Made by a program: the position numbers and the translations under genes. A stretch of DNA of 64,000 nucleotides, taken from Rhodopirellula baltica (GTDB taxonomy: Bacteria; Planctomycetota; Planctomycetia; Pirellulales; Pirellulaceae). Positions 1 to 8,630 of this stretch are shown piece by piece. The stretch is taken from the NCBI GenBank assembly GCA_002901265.1, contig PPHI01000006.1:1-64000 (forward strand), given 5' to 3'. The notes beneath the pieces were generated by a model, which was not told where the DNA came from, ran no database searches, and was given only the letters and a program-made list of their open reading frames with translations. Each line of letters begins with the position of its first letter. The first letter of the stretch is position 1.

Positions 1-947
1 ACGGACCGGGCCGTTGGCCCTACTGTTTTTGGTTGGGTCATCTCCCAGGCCCTGCGGACCTGGCTAGGTAACCGGCCGGGGCTTCGCCCCTAAGACAAGC
101 GCCGCTGGAGTCTAGCCTTTAGGCGATCTTCGGTTCTCTGGCCAAACCAAATCCACGCAACCGCTGGCTATCGCCAATGCGGCTGATGAAACCGCCACGA
201 TTGCGTACGGCGATGCGAATCAATCGATTTCAAACACGCGGTAACGGGCCGGGCCGTTGGCCCTACTGTTTTTGGTTGGGTCATTTTCCAGGCCCTGCGG
301 ACCTGGCTAGGTAACCGGCCGGGGCTTCGCCCCTAAGACAAGCGCCGCTGGAGTCTAGCCTTTAGGCGATTCTCGGGCCCGCCAGTCAAACCGAAACCAC
401 ACAACCGCTGGCTATCGCCAATGCGGCTGATGTAGTCGCCGTCCGTTTTCCCATCAGCCGCGACCGCGATAGCGTGCGGTTACGTGATCCAGCCAAATCA
501 AAACCGCCTAACCGCTGGCTATCGCCAATGCGGGTGATGAAACCGCCACGATTGCGTACGGCGATGCGAATCAATCGATTTCAAACACGCGGTAACGGAC
601 CGGGCCGTTGGCCCTACTGTTTTTTTGGTTGGGTCATCTTCCAGGCCCTGCGGACCTGGCTAGGTAACCGGCCAGGGCTTCGCCCCTGAGACAAACTCCC
701 CAGGCCTGCCGCCGCTGGAGTCTAGCCTTTAGGCGATCTTCGGTTCTCTGGCCAAACCAAATCCACGCAACCGCTGGCTATCGCCAATGCGGCTCATTGA
801 GCACGAAGCGGGGACTCCTCGCGTCGTCCACTACCTGTTGGAGTCTAGCCTTTAGGCGATTTTCGGTTTCCCGCCGGCGATGCTGGTGCGGCTGAGAAAG
901 CAAATCACGCAACCGCTGGCGATGCCAATGCGGCTGATGAGAGCTTG
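1..947. repeat. Composite tandem repeat block (family R1)
   Basis: No gene is supported here. A module beginning ACGG(A/G)CCGGGCCGTTGG starts at 1, 244 and 595 and runs through GGCCCTGCGGACCTGG and a CCGGGGCTTCGCCCC hairpin. A second module, GGAGTCTAGCCTTTAGGCGA, occurs at 107, 350, 717 and 840. A third, CCGCTGGCTATCGCCAATGC, occurs near 160, 403, 512 and 771, with a variant near 912. Unit spacing is irregular (about 243 and 351 bp). A diverged piece at 796-832 (GGGACTCCTCG, CGTCGTCCACTAC) matches the arm of the palindrome at 9821-9874. The reverse complement of the GGCCCTGCGGACCTGGCTAGGTAA core recurs near 8471 and 9779, so this is a dispersed family and not a local duplication only. The short open frames inside are repeat artefacts. 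Confidence 0.85.
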
Positions 948-948
948 T

Positions 949-1413
949 TTACTCGGGTTTCTTATTGGTGAAACCTTTGGCGTCACGTTTGCTGACGCCG
1001 GCACGCGACATCAACGAACTTTTCATCACTTCGTCCAAATACTCGTCATCCGCCGGTGGTGGTCCGTAGGCACCCAAAAGCTGTGGATCGTACTCGACAG
1101 TGTACACGTGACGTGCGATGGCGAGTTTGCATTTCGGATCGAGGCGTTTTCGGATGACAGGGCGGCCGTCAACTTTGATGCCATTTCGGCTGTTCATGTC
1201 CCGAATGAACCAATATCCCTGCTCCAAACTCATCCGTGCGTGTTGACCGGAGACGTTGTTGAACTTCAACTGGATATCGCACTCAGCGCGTCGACCGACG
1301 ACCAGGCGATCTTTCATCAGTGGGATCGGATCGCCACCACCGATGGGGACCAATTGCCCATACTTTCCGGCGAAATCCTGGTCTTCATTGTCGTCAAAAT
1401 AGTTCACCGCCAC
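949..1413 (-). CDS. FHA-domain protein
   Basis: A 154-residue soluble protein with one forkhead-associated domain, which in known proteins binds phosphothreonine peptides. Visible FHA landmarks are VVGRRAECDIQL (about residues 38-49), SGQHARM (about 54-60) and DMNSRNGIKVDG (about 72-83); these correspond to the GR, SxxH and NG consensus blocks, and the Arg and Ser that contact phosphothreonine are present. The N-terminus is acidic (YFDDNEDQD) and the C-terminal 45 residues look unstructured. There is no signal peptide. The start is GTG at 1413; a second GTG two codons later is possible. The gene is divergent from the radical SAM gene, and its 3' end abuts the R1 repeat block. The window contains large Ser/Thr kinases that could supply phosphorylated partners, but no link to any one of them is shown. 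Confidence 0.85.
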   Translation of the reverse strand: MAVNYFDDNEDQDFAGKYGQLVPIGGGDPIPLMKDRLVVGRRAECDIQLKFNNVSGQHARMSLEQGYWFIRDMNSRNGIKVDGRPVIRKRLDPKCKLAIARHVYTVEYDPQLLGAYGPPPADDEYLDEVMKSSLMSRAGVSKRDAKGFTNKKPE

Positions 1414-1541
1414 GCCTCGTGAATGGTGGGCTTGTCGTACGTATTAAACTGAGTCACAAAATCCTGCGCGTGAGCAGCAGGACGGTGGAACAACGAACTC
1501 CCTAATATCGACCGATCACCCCCGCTTGGCAACGGACTCCT

Positions 1542-2618
1542 TTGACAATTTCCGGTTCTAATGATCGTTTGGCCTGGCAACGCGAGGGTCTTTATTTTAA
1601 CGCCTTTGGTGCTTTTTTAAGGCGCCAATTCGGCGGACGTATCCAGCGTGTCAGCCTGGACGCCGGGTTCACTTGCCCCAACGTCGATGGGGCCGTCGCA
1701 CGCGGCGGTTGCAATTTTTGCGACAACCGTTCGTTCAGCCCCTCGCGACGCGTGCGGCTGAAACGTGTCAGCGAACAATTAGATTCTGGCATCATAACGG
1801 TCCGCCGGCGCTATAAAAATGTTTCCGGTTTTTTGGCCTATTTCCAACCGGCCACCAATACCTATGCCCCGGTCGACCAACTGGAAGAAGTCTTCCGTCT
1901 GGCGATCGGCCAACACCCCGATATCGTTGGCTTGGCAATTGGCACGCGTCCCGATTGTGTTCCCGAAAGTGTGCTGTCGCTGGTCGAAGGTCTGGCCCGT
2001 GAGCATTATGTTTCGCTGGAATACGGCATGCAGACGATGCACCAGCCGGGACTGGACTGGATGAATCGTGCTCACAACCACGAGCACATGATCAATGCGA
2101 TCGACCGATCGCGAGGTCGCGGTTTCGAATGCTGCGTCCACATCATCCTGGGGATCCCGGGCGAAACGCACGAGATGATGATGCAGACGGCGGATGAGGT
2201 TTCGCGACTGGGATTTGATGCGATCAAACTGCACAACCTTTATGCGGTCCAAGGTACGAAGCTTGGCGACGAGGTGAGCAGCGGAAAAATCAAGATGATG
2301 GAACAGGACACTTATGTGAACACCGTCGTCGATTTTCTAGAACGTATCCCTCCGACGACAGTCGTCGAACGCATCAGTGGTGACGCCCCGCCCAAGTATT
2401 TGATCGCACCGCAATGGTGTTTGGACAAGTCGACGTTGAAGCTGCAAATCGAAGCTGAGTTCGACCGACGTGGCACCCGCCAAGGCTCGCACTACGTCGC
2501 CCCAGAAATCGATCCCGATCTGCGTCCTCGCCCCGCCGACAACACGCCTCAATCGATCCGTGACCAGATCGATGTGCGCGGTCGTCTGCCGGTACTAAAA
2601 ATCGAATCGACGAACTGA
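1542..2618 (+). CDS. TIGR01212-type radical SAM protein (YhcC-like)
   Basis: A 358-residue cytosolic radical SAM enzyme. The cluster-binding cysteines lie in FTCPNVDG...GGCNFC (C45, C57, C60), with the C-x11-C-x2-C spacing of the TIGR01212/YhcC family and not the classical CxxxCxxC. Further family features are YFQPATNTYAP (about 103-113), the GLAIGTRPDC segment, and EYGMQTMH. The substrate of this family is not settled; the relation to Elp3-like proteins suggests RNA modification, which is inference. The start is TTG at 1542, the first start in the open frame that leaves the usual short lead before the cysteine motif; no convincing Shine-Dalgarno is seen. The stop at 2616-2618 is 10 bp before the histidine kinase start, so co-transcription with the two-component genes is likely. 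Confidence 0.88.
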   Translation: MTISGSNDRLAWQREGLYFNAFGAFLRRQFGGRIQRVSLDAGFTCPNVDGAVARGGCNFCDNRSFSPSRRVRLKRVSEQLDSGIITVRRRYKNVSGFLAYFQPATNTYAPVDQLEEVFRLAIGQHPDIVGLAIGTRPDCVPESVLSLVEGLAREHYVSLEYGMQTMHQPGLDWMNRAHNHEHMINAIDRSRGRGFECCVHIILGIPGETHEMMMQTADEVSRLGFDAIKLHNLYAVQGTKLGDEVSSGKIKMMEQDTYVNTVVDFLERIPPTTVVERISGDAPPKYLIAPQWCLDKSTLKLQIEAEFDRRGTRQGSHYVAPEIDPDLRPRPADNTPQSIRDQIDVRGRLPVLKIESTN

Positions 2619-2628
2619 CATCCCGTCG

Positions 2629-3999
2629 ATGACCGCTTCCATCAATCCGCCGCCGCACCCAGCTGACTTGCCGATGACGGCAACGTCTTCCCTGCGGTTT
2701 CGTTTTTTGGGCCCAATCCTGCTCGCGACTTCGGTTGTCGCCATCGCGATTTCGCTGGCGGCCTATCGATTCGGTTCGGAACAAGCCGCACAAGAATCCG
2801 AACAGCGTTTTGATGATCTAGAACGGACGATCGCACAAGCGAAGTACCCGTTCAACGAAAACGTGATGCGATTGCTTGCCAGCTTGACCGGAACAGAACT
2901 GATCACACTGGACGCCGATGACAATGTGATTCGCGGGACGATCAAAGGCCTCGACGAGCCGCCAGCCGACCACGCCTCGATCACGATCGATGGCGTCCCG
3001 TACCTAGTCCGCCGCATCAAAATCGAAAGCCCCCAGCGACGACAGGATGGTGTCAATCAAGTCGCCGTGTTGCTGGATCAAAGCGAACTTGCCAAGCGAC
3101 GCGGACAATTCATCGCACTGCCAATCGCGACGGGCTTGTTGACGGTCGTCCCTCTGGGACTGATCAGCTACCTGCTCGCATCGCGGCTGATCAAACGGAT
3201 CCGACGGCTGCAGCAAGAAGTCCACCGGATCGCCAGCGGCAATTTGAAACTGACGATCGAAGACAACGACAAAGACGAACTTTCGCGACTTGCCCATTCG
3301 ATCAACCAGATGGCGTCCGAGCTCGAGACGCTGTGGAAACAAACCGAGCGGCGTCATGGTGAAAAGCTGATCGCCCAGGTCGCCGCAGGCATGGCCCACC
3401 AGCTTCGCAACAGCTTGACCGGTGCTCGGATGGCTGTCGAATTGCACGCCAACGAGTGCGACTCGGCCAATGACGAAGGCATCGGGGTGGCGCTCGACCA
3501 AATCGAAAAAGCAGAAGACTACGTTCGCCGAATCGTGATGCTGGCGTCTGGACGATTAGCCGACGCGGTGGAGATGCCGGTCAGCGAATGCCTGGATCAA
3601 ATACGCGATGCGATCGGCCCGATCGCATCCCACCTTCGTCGTCCCCTCGCCTGGGAAATTGATGACTCCGTTGACCAATTCACTGTCGCGGAAGGTTCAA
3701 CGTTTGTTGCGGGGGTGTCGAACTTGATTCAAAATGCCTTGCAAGCGGGTAAGAATGTCAAGGTCAACGCGTCTTGTCGTGATCAGACCTTGGTCGTTTC
3801 AGTCATCGATGACGGACCGGGCGTCGCCGACAAAATCGCGGCTGAAATGTTTGAGCCCTTTGTGACAACTAAATCCGAAGGCTTGGGTTTGGGGTTATCG
3901 GTTGCCATGCGTGCGGCAACCTCGCTGGGCGGCCGAGTCGAATACATCAGAACTTCTCATCAGACCGAATTCCGATTCACATGCAACATCAAGTCTTGA
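2629..3999 (+). CDS. Membrane sensor histidine kinase
   Basis: A 456-residue inner-membrane sensor kinase. Two membrane segments (about residues 25-46 and 160-185) enclose a periplasmic domain of roughly 115 residues with no family I recognise. Then come a HAMP domain (about 185-240), a dimerisation/phosphoacceptor helix with His257 in AGMAHQLRNSLTGA, and a HATPase domain with N box NLIQNALQAG (365-374), G1 DDGPGV (394-399) and G2 GLGLGLSV (418-425). The H-box followed by NSLTGA is typical of NtrB/AtoS-like kinases that partner NtrC-type regulators. The start is ATG 2629; ATG 2674 (MTATSSLRFRF) is an alternative that would shorten the cytosolic lead. Its end overlaps the next gene by 19 bp, which indicates translational coupling with its cognate regulator. 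Confidence 0.93.
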   Translation: MTASINPPPHPADLPMTATSSLRFRFLGPILLATSVVAIAISLAAYRFGSEQAAQESEQRFDDLERTIAQAKYPFNENVMRLLASLTGTELITLDADDNVIRGTIKGLDEPPADHASITIDGVPYLVRRIKIESPQRRQDGVNQVAVLLDQSELAKRRGQFIALPIATGLLTVVPLGLISYLLASRLIKRIRRLQQEVHRIASGNLKLTIEDNDKDELSRLAHSINQMASELETLWKQTERRHGEKLIAQVAAGMAHQLRNSLTGARMAVELHANECDSANDEGIGVALDQIEKAEDYVRRIVMLASGRLADAVEMPVSECLDQIRDAIGPIASHLRRPLAWEIDDSVDQFTVAEGSTFVAGVSNLIQNALQAGKNVKVNASCRDQTLVVSVIDDGPGVADKIAAEMFEPFVTTKSEGLGLGLSVAMRAATSLGGRVEYIRTSHQTEFRFTCNIKS

Positions 4000-5402
4000 T
4001 CGTTGACGATGAGCCCGCGATTTGCTGGGCACTCGAAAAAACGCTCGCCGGTGAAGGTCACACCGCGACGATCGCCTCCAGCGCCGAAGAAGGTTTGCGG
4101 CTCGCCGAAGACCAAGACTTTTCGATGGCGTTCTTGGACGTGCGGTTGCCGGGAATGGACGGAATCACCGCGCTGCCAAAGTTCATCGAACGCACTGATG
4201 CCCCCATCGTGATCATCACCGCGTTCGGGGATCTGGAAACCGCCGTCGCGGCTGTCAAAAACGGTGCCAGCGATTACTTGACCAAACCGTTCCGATTGGA
4301 AGACGTCCTGCAAGTCTGTCGCCGCACGCTGCAAACCGTCGAAGCTCAATCCGCCGAAGCCTCTCGCAACCAAGACAAGACTTCACTGGCCACCAGTGCC
4401 GCATCAATGGTGGGCGGGTCTGCGGCGATGCAACAAGTCTTTCGCCAAATCGCTTTGGTGGCCGATAGCGACTTGTCAGTTCTGATCACCGGTGAAACGG
4501 GGACGGGAAAGGAGTTGGTCGCCGCGGCGATCGCCAAACACTCCAGTCGTGCTGATCGACCCTACATTGTCACCGCCCCGGTGGCGTTGAACCCGGAGCT
4601 GATCGAAAGCGAATTGTTTGGTCACGTCAAAGGCGCGTTTACCGGAGCGATCGGCGATCGCGCCGGCCTATTCGAGCAAGCCGCCGGTGGGACGATCTTG
4701 CTGGATGAAATCGGTGACCTGCCGATGCGGATCCAAGTCAAGCTGCTGCGTGTGTTGGAGTCGGGTGAATTCAGCCGGGTCGGCGAAGTCCGTTCACGGG
4801 TTGCTGACGTTCGCGTGATCGCGGCAACGAATTGTGACTTGGTCGCAGCGATCTCGAAGGGCGAGTTTCGCGAAGACTTGTATCACCGATTGAGCGGGAT
4901 GCAAATTCACTTGCCAGCGCTGCGTGAACGTGTCGAAGACATCGTGCCGCTGTGCGAACATTTCTTGTCGCGACTCTCCACGCCCGTGTCCGTTGATCTG
5001 AGCGACGAAATCATCGAAGAGTTGCAGCAGCGACATTGGTACGGAAACGTCCGTGAACTGAAAAATGCGATCGAACATGCGGCCGTTATCGCACGCGGTC
5101 GTCCGCTGGTCATCGCCGATTTGCCCATCAATGCGGTTAACCGCCCCAGCACAGCTGGTGGTGAAAACGGCGACAGTGCTGCGACACCGGAATCAGTCGT
5201 CGAGAAGTGGGTCAAAAACCAACTGGCCAAGGACGACTCGAATTCTGCGGATTTACACGCCAAGTTTTTGGACGATTTCGAGCCAACATTGATGCAAAAA
5301 GTGTTGCAGCACACCGGCGGCAATCGGGCGAAAGCCGCGGAAATCCTGGGGATTCACCGCAGCACCTTGCGTGAACGTTGCAAGGAATACGGCCTCGACT
5401 GA
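3981..5402 (+). CDS. NtrC-family sigma54-dependent response regulator
   Basis: A 473-residue activator with three domains: a receiver (1-120; phosphoacceptor Asp53 in FLDVRLPGMDG, with TKPF at 101-104), an AAA+ domain (about 144-375), and a C-terminal Fis-type helix-turn-helix (about 430-473, ILGIHRSTLRERCKEYG). The AAA+ domain has Walker A GETGTGKE (171-178), the sigma54-contacting GAFTGA loop (218-223) and Walker B GGTILLDEIGDL (236-247), all intact, so it should open sigma54 promoters by ATP hydrolysis. It overlaps the histidine kinase gene by 19 bp and is surely its partner. The regulon is not evident; I searched the nearby intergenic regions by eye for a -24/-12 TGGC/TTGC pair and saw no convincing one. 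Confidence 0.95.
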   Translation: MQHQVLIVDDEPAICWALEKTLAGEGHTATIASSAEEGLRLAEDQDFSMAFLDVRLPGMDGITALPKFIERTDAPIVIITAFGDLETAVAAVKNGASDYLTKPFRLEDVLQVCRRTLQTVEAQSAEASRNQDKTSLATSAASMVGGSAAMQQVFRQIALVADSDLSVLITGETGTGKELVAAAIAKHSSRADRPYIVTAPVALNPELIESELFGHVKGAFTGAIGDRAGLFEQAAGGTILLDEIGDLPMRIQVKLLRVLESGEFSRVGEVRSRVADVRVIAATNCDLVAAISKGEFREDLYHRLSGMQIHLPALRERVEDIVPLCEHFLSRLSTPVSVDLSDEIIEELQQRHWYGNVRELKNAIEHAAVIARGRPLVIADLPINAVNRPSTAGGENGDSAATPESVVEKWVKNQLAKDDSNSADLHAKFLDDFEPTLMQKVLQHTGGNRAKAAEILGIHRSTLRERCKEYGLD

Positions 5403-5773
5403 CAAGGCCTCTCAATGCGCCGACGGCGCGTCTCATGTTCTGATTCGCGGGGGCTGTTATCTTGTTAAACCCCGCGATTCCTCCGCAATCGGTCCCTAAT
5501 GCGGGGATCACCCCCAAATCTATCTCGCCCACCGCGTGACATTTGGGTTGCCGGAGGCGTACGTTTGAACGTGACGTGTTCTGATCCGTTGCGTGGCATC
5601 TCCGCCGGACTCTCGCATCAAGCCCGCAAGGCACCGCGATGACGTCTGCCCGACGGGCGTAAGCCACTCGCCTTTGTGACTTGGCCGAACAGGGCCTGCC
5701 TCCGATTAGGCCCTGACGACCGCGGACAACGGATCGAATCGTTTTCCAACCCGATCACGGACTTTCCCCAAAC
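5403..5773. other. Intergenic region, nothing identified
   Basis: 371 bp between the response regulator and the glutaminase-like gene. A small GCGCC/GGCGC stem near 5417-5430 lacks a following T tract. No gene, RNA or convincing promoter was recognised. Any 5' regulatory element of the downstream secreted enzyme should lie in its right half. Confidence 0.5.
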
Positions 5774-8353
5774 ATGATGAATCGTTCACTCTTTACCTGC
5801 CTGATGGTGTCCGGCCTCGCGCTGCTGACATCGGCACCGACGCCGGCGTTGGCCGACGAAGCGTTTCGCCCACCAGCAGTCCCACTCGTTGCCTGCGATC
5901 CGTACTTCAGTGTCTGGTCACAAAGCGACAACCTGTGGGAAACCGCAACGACGCACTGGACCGGTAAGACACAACCGATGTCGGCCATCGTACGCGTCGA
6001 CGGTCATGCCTATCGCTTGATGGGTGACTCGCCGCAAACGATCGCCGCACTGAAACAAACGTCCGTCAAAGTTCTGCCGACACGGACGGTTTATGGATTC
6101 GCCGGACACGGCGTCTCGGTCACGCTGACCTTCACCACGCCCGCATTGCCCGGCGACATGATGCTGCTCAGCCGCCCGACGACCTACGTCAACTGCGAAG
6201 CGACGTCGACGGACAAGAACAGCCATGATGTCGAGTTCTACTTCGACGCCGGCGGCCAGTTGGCAACGAACCTTCCCGAACAAGAAGTCACCGGAACCAG
6301 TGAGTCGCTGGATAACGCCACCGCATTGAAACTGGGCACGGTTTCGCAGTACGTCCTCGGCAAATCGGGTGACGACCTGCGGATCGACTGGGGCTACCTG
6401 TATGTTGCAGCGGACAAGAAAGCGAACGCGACGACTGCCTTCGGATCGTCGACTGCCTTGCGTGAAGCGTTCGACACCGCTGGCGTCAAAGGCTTGACCG
6501 ATCAAAAGGCAAGCTTCCCCGCACGCGCCGACGAAGTGGTTGCCGCGGTCGCCATGCCGGCCGGAAAAGCGACCGCCGACAAGACGGCATCCTGCTTTGC
6601 ACTGATCGCATACGACGATTTGTATTCGATCGAATTTATGAAGCATCGCCTGCGTCCGTTCTGGCGCAAGGACGGCTGGGAAGCGAAAGACCTGATCCAC
6701 GCTGCGATCGCCGAACACGCTGACTTGGAAAGCCGCTGCGAAGCGTTCGACGACAAGCTGATGAGCGATCTGAAAAACGCCGGCGGACAAGACTACGCCG
6801 ACATCGGTGCGTTGGCCTATCGCCAATGCTTTGCGGCCGGAAAGTTCGTTGCCGATGACAACGGCCAACCGTTGCAATTCAGCAAGGAGAATCACTCCAA
6901 CGGCTGCATCGCGACCTCGGACGTTTTCTATCCGATGGCACCTCAGTTCTTGTTGTTTGGCCCTTCGGTATCGAAGTCCTTTATCGTTCCGTTCATGGAA
7001 TACGCCGCTTCAAGCCGCTGGCGTTTCCCCTTCGCGCCACACGACCTTGGCACCTACCCGAAAGCCAACGGACAACGTTACGGCGGTGGCGAACGAAGTG
7101 AAGAAAACCAAATGCCGGTCGAAGAATGCGGTAACTTGCTGCTGCTCTTCGGTGCGGTCGCGCAAATGGAAGGCAACGCCGATTTCGCCGGCCTGTACTG
7201 GAAGCAATTGACCCAGTGGGCCGATTACTTGAGCGACAAGGGCTTTGATCCCGAGAACCAGCTTTGCACCGATGACTTTGCCGGCCACATGGCTCACAAC
7301 GTTAACTTGAGTGCCAAAGCGATCTGTGCCCTCGGTGCTTACGCCAAGCTTTGCGAGATGCGTGGCGAACCCAAGGCAGCTGACAAGTACAACGGTTTCG
7401 CCAAGAAGTACGCTCAGCAATGGATCGAAGCGGCTCGCGACGGCGACCACTATCGTCTGGCGTTCGACCGCGAGGGCACTTGGAGCCAAAAGTACAACTT
7501 GGTTTGGGACCGCATCTTGGGATTGGACCTGTTCCCAAGTGACGTTTACGAAACCGAGATGAAGTACTACCGCGGGATTCAAAACGAATTCGGCTTGCCA
7601 CTCGACAATCGTTCGGACTACACCAAGCTGGACTGGATCCTTTGGACGGCAACGCTGACCGAAGACCGCAATGATTTCGACGCATTGGTCGCACCGGTGC
7701 ACGAATTTCTTGATGAAACACCTGATCGTTCGCCGATGACCGATTGGTACTTCACGTCGACCGCACGCAAACGTGGCTTCACCGCGCGTCCGGTGGTTGG
7801 CGGTGTCTTTTTGAAGCTGCTGTACGATGCCAAGGTTTGGCAACAGTACGCGTCAATGGACAAAACGAAGGCTGCCGGTTGGGCCGACATGCCGACGCCA
7901 CCCAAGACCGTTAACCTGGTCGCCACCGCGGCTGACACCAAGTCGACGTATCGTTTTACGACCGAGCATCCGAGTGGGGACTGGTTTGCTGTCGATTACG
8001 ATGACTCGTCTTGGTCGAAAGCCCAAGGTGGCTTGGGGTCGCGTCAAACGCCGAGCGCTCCCATCGGAACCATTTGGAACACCGACGACGTTTGGCTGCG
8101 ACGGACGATCAAACTTAACGAGATCCCCAAGCGACTGGCACTGCGAATCTGGCACGACGAAGAGGCTCAGGTCTACGTCAACGGAAAGCTCGTCACTTCG
8201 CTCGGCGGATACACCACCGATTACGATTCCTTCGAAATCGAATCGGACGCTTTCCAAGAAGGCGAAAACGTCGTCGCGATTCACTGCCACCAATCCACCG
8301 GTGGCCAATACATCGACTTCGGTCTGGACAAAGTCGTCCCGGCAACGAAGTAA
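5774..8353 (+). CDS. Secreted glutaminase-A-like protein (DUF4964/DUF5127/DUF4965/DUF1793 architecture)
   Basis: An 859-residue exported protein. Residues 1-27 form a signal peptide ending ...TPALA before DEAF. The mature start matches DUF4964 (PPAVPLVACDPYFSVW, then HWTGKTQPM), followed by the DUF5127 region (about 90-330), DUF4965 (about 335-510; SNGCIATSDVFYPMAPQF, DLGTYP...QMPVEE) and the DUF1793 six-hairpin-like part (about 510-695; SDYTKLDWILWTAT). This is the architecture of fungal GtaA glutaminase-like proteins. Residues about 708-855 add a beta-sandwich resembling galactose-binding or glycosidase accessory domains (WFAVDYDDSSW, VWLRRTIKL, VYVNGKLV). True activity in bacteria is uncertain: the DUF1793 fold is glycosidase-like, so glycan or amide hydrolysis are both possible. 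It is monocistronic, with a strong terminator at 8381-8415. The start is ATG 5774; ATG 5777 is equivalent. Confidence 0.85.
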   Translation: MMNRSLFTCLMVSGLALLTSAPTPALADEAFRPPAVPLVACDPYFSVWSQSDNLWETATTHWTGKTQPMSAIVRVDGHAYRLMGDSPQTIAALKQTSVKVLPTRTVYGFAGHGVSVTLTFTTPALPGDMMLLSRPTTYVNCEATSTDKNSHDVEFYFDAGGQLATNLPEQEVTGTSESLDNATALKLGTVSQYVLGKSGDDLRIDWGYLYVAADKKANATTAFGSSTALREAFDTAGVKGLTDQKASFPARADEVVAAVAMPAGKATADKTASCFALIAYDDLYSIEFMKHRLRPFWRKDGWEAKDLIHAAIAEHADLESRCEAFDDKLMSDLKNAGGQDYADIGALAYRQCFAAGKFVADDNGQPLQFSKENHSNGCIATSDVFYPMAPQFLLFGPSVSKSFIVPFMEYAASSRWRFPFAPHDLGTYPKANGQRYGGGERSEENQMPVEECGNLLLLFGAVAQMEGNADFAGLYWKQLTQWADYLSDKGFDPENQLCTDDFAGHMAHNVNLSAKAICALGAYAKLCEMRGEPKAADKYNGFAKKYAQQWIEAARDGDHYRLAFDREGTWSQKYNLVWDRILGLDLFPSDVYETEMKYYRGIQNEFGLPLDNRSDYTKLDWILWTATLTEDRNDFDALVAPVHEFLDETPDRSPMTDWYFTSTARKRGFTARPVVGGVFLKLLYDAKVWQQYASMDKTKAAGWADMPTPPKTVNLVATAADTKSTYRFTTEHPSGDWFAVDYDDSSWSKAQGGLGSRQTPSAPIGTIWNTDDVWLRRTIKLNEIPKRLALRIWHDEEAQVYVNGKLVTSLGGYTTDYDSFEIESDAFQEGENVVAIHCHQSTGGQYIDFGLDKVVPATK

Positions 8354-8380
8354 AACGATTCGCGAATCGACAAACCAAAC

Positions 8381-8416
8381 AACAGCCGGCGGCACCCCCG
8401 CCGGCTGTTTTCGTTT
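8381..8416 (+). terminator. Rho-independent terminator after the glutaminase-like gene
   Basis: A perfect 12-bp stem, AACAGCCGGCGG (8381-8392) with CCGCCGGCTGTT (8398-8409), has a 5-nt loop and is followed by a T-rich run (TTCGTTTC). It starts 28 bp after the stop codon at 8353. Confidence 0.88.
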
Positions 8417-8427
8417 CCGTAGTGGAC

Positions 8428-8532
8428 GAAACGACAAGTCATTTCCTTGGGCCAAAGGTCCAGCCAATTGCCTAGCCCGGTCCGCAGAGCCCGGTAACGA
8501 TTTCCATGTAGTGGACGAAGCGATGAGTCCCC
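8428..8532 (+). repeat. R1-family repeat, left copy
   Basis: A 105-bp element from GAAACGACAAG to GATGAGTCCCC. It aligns without gaps to 9738-9842 with 9 differences in the 100 positions compared, in the same orientation. It contains CCTAGCCCGGTCCGCAG, the reverse complement of a core found in the tandem block at 1-947, and GTGGACGAAGCGATGAG, the arm of the palindrome at 9821-9874. Confidence 0.9.
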
Positions 8533-8630
8533 GGCTTGTATAAATAGCCTTCCAATTAATTTGCGTGGCAGATCTCGAGCGGATACCATTTCAGACACCA
8601 TGTCTTCACACTCTTCGCACGGGAACTGGA

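Noticed and set aside
1-947. CRISPR array
   Set aside because: The repeat units are long and of several kinds, spacing is irregular and spacers are themselves repeats. No cas gene is present.
880-1422. Plus-strand open frame of 180 codons
   Set aside because: It is antisense to the FHA gene, has no family features and starts inside the repeat block.
5918-6895. Long minus-strand open frame of 325 codons
   Set aside because: It is the antisense shadow of the glutaminase-like gene, caused by GC-skewed third positions. Similar shadows exist at 7010-7843 and 13088-13621.
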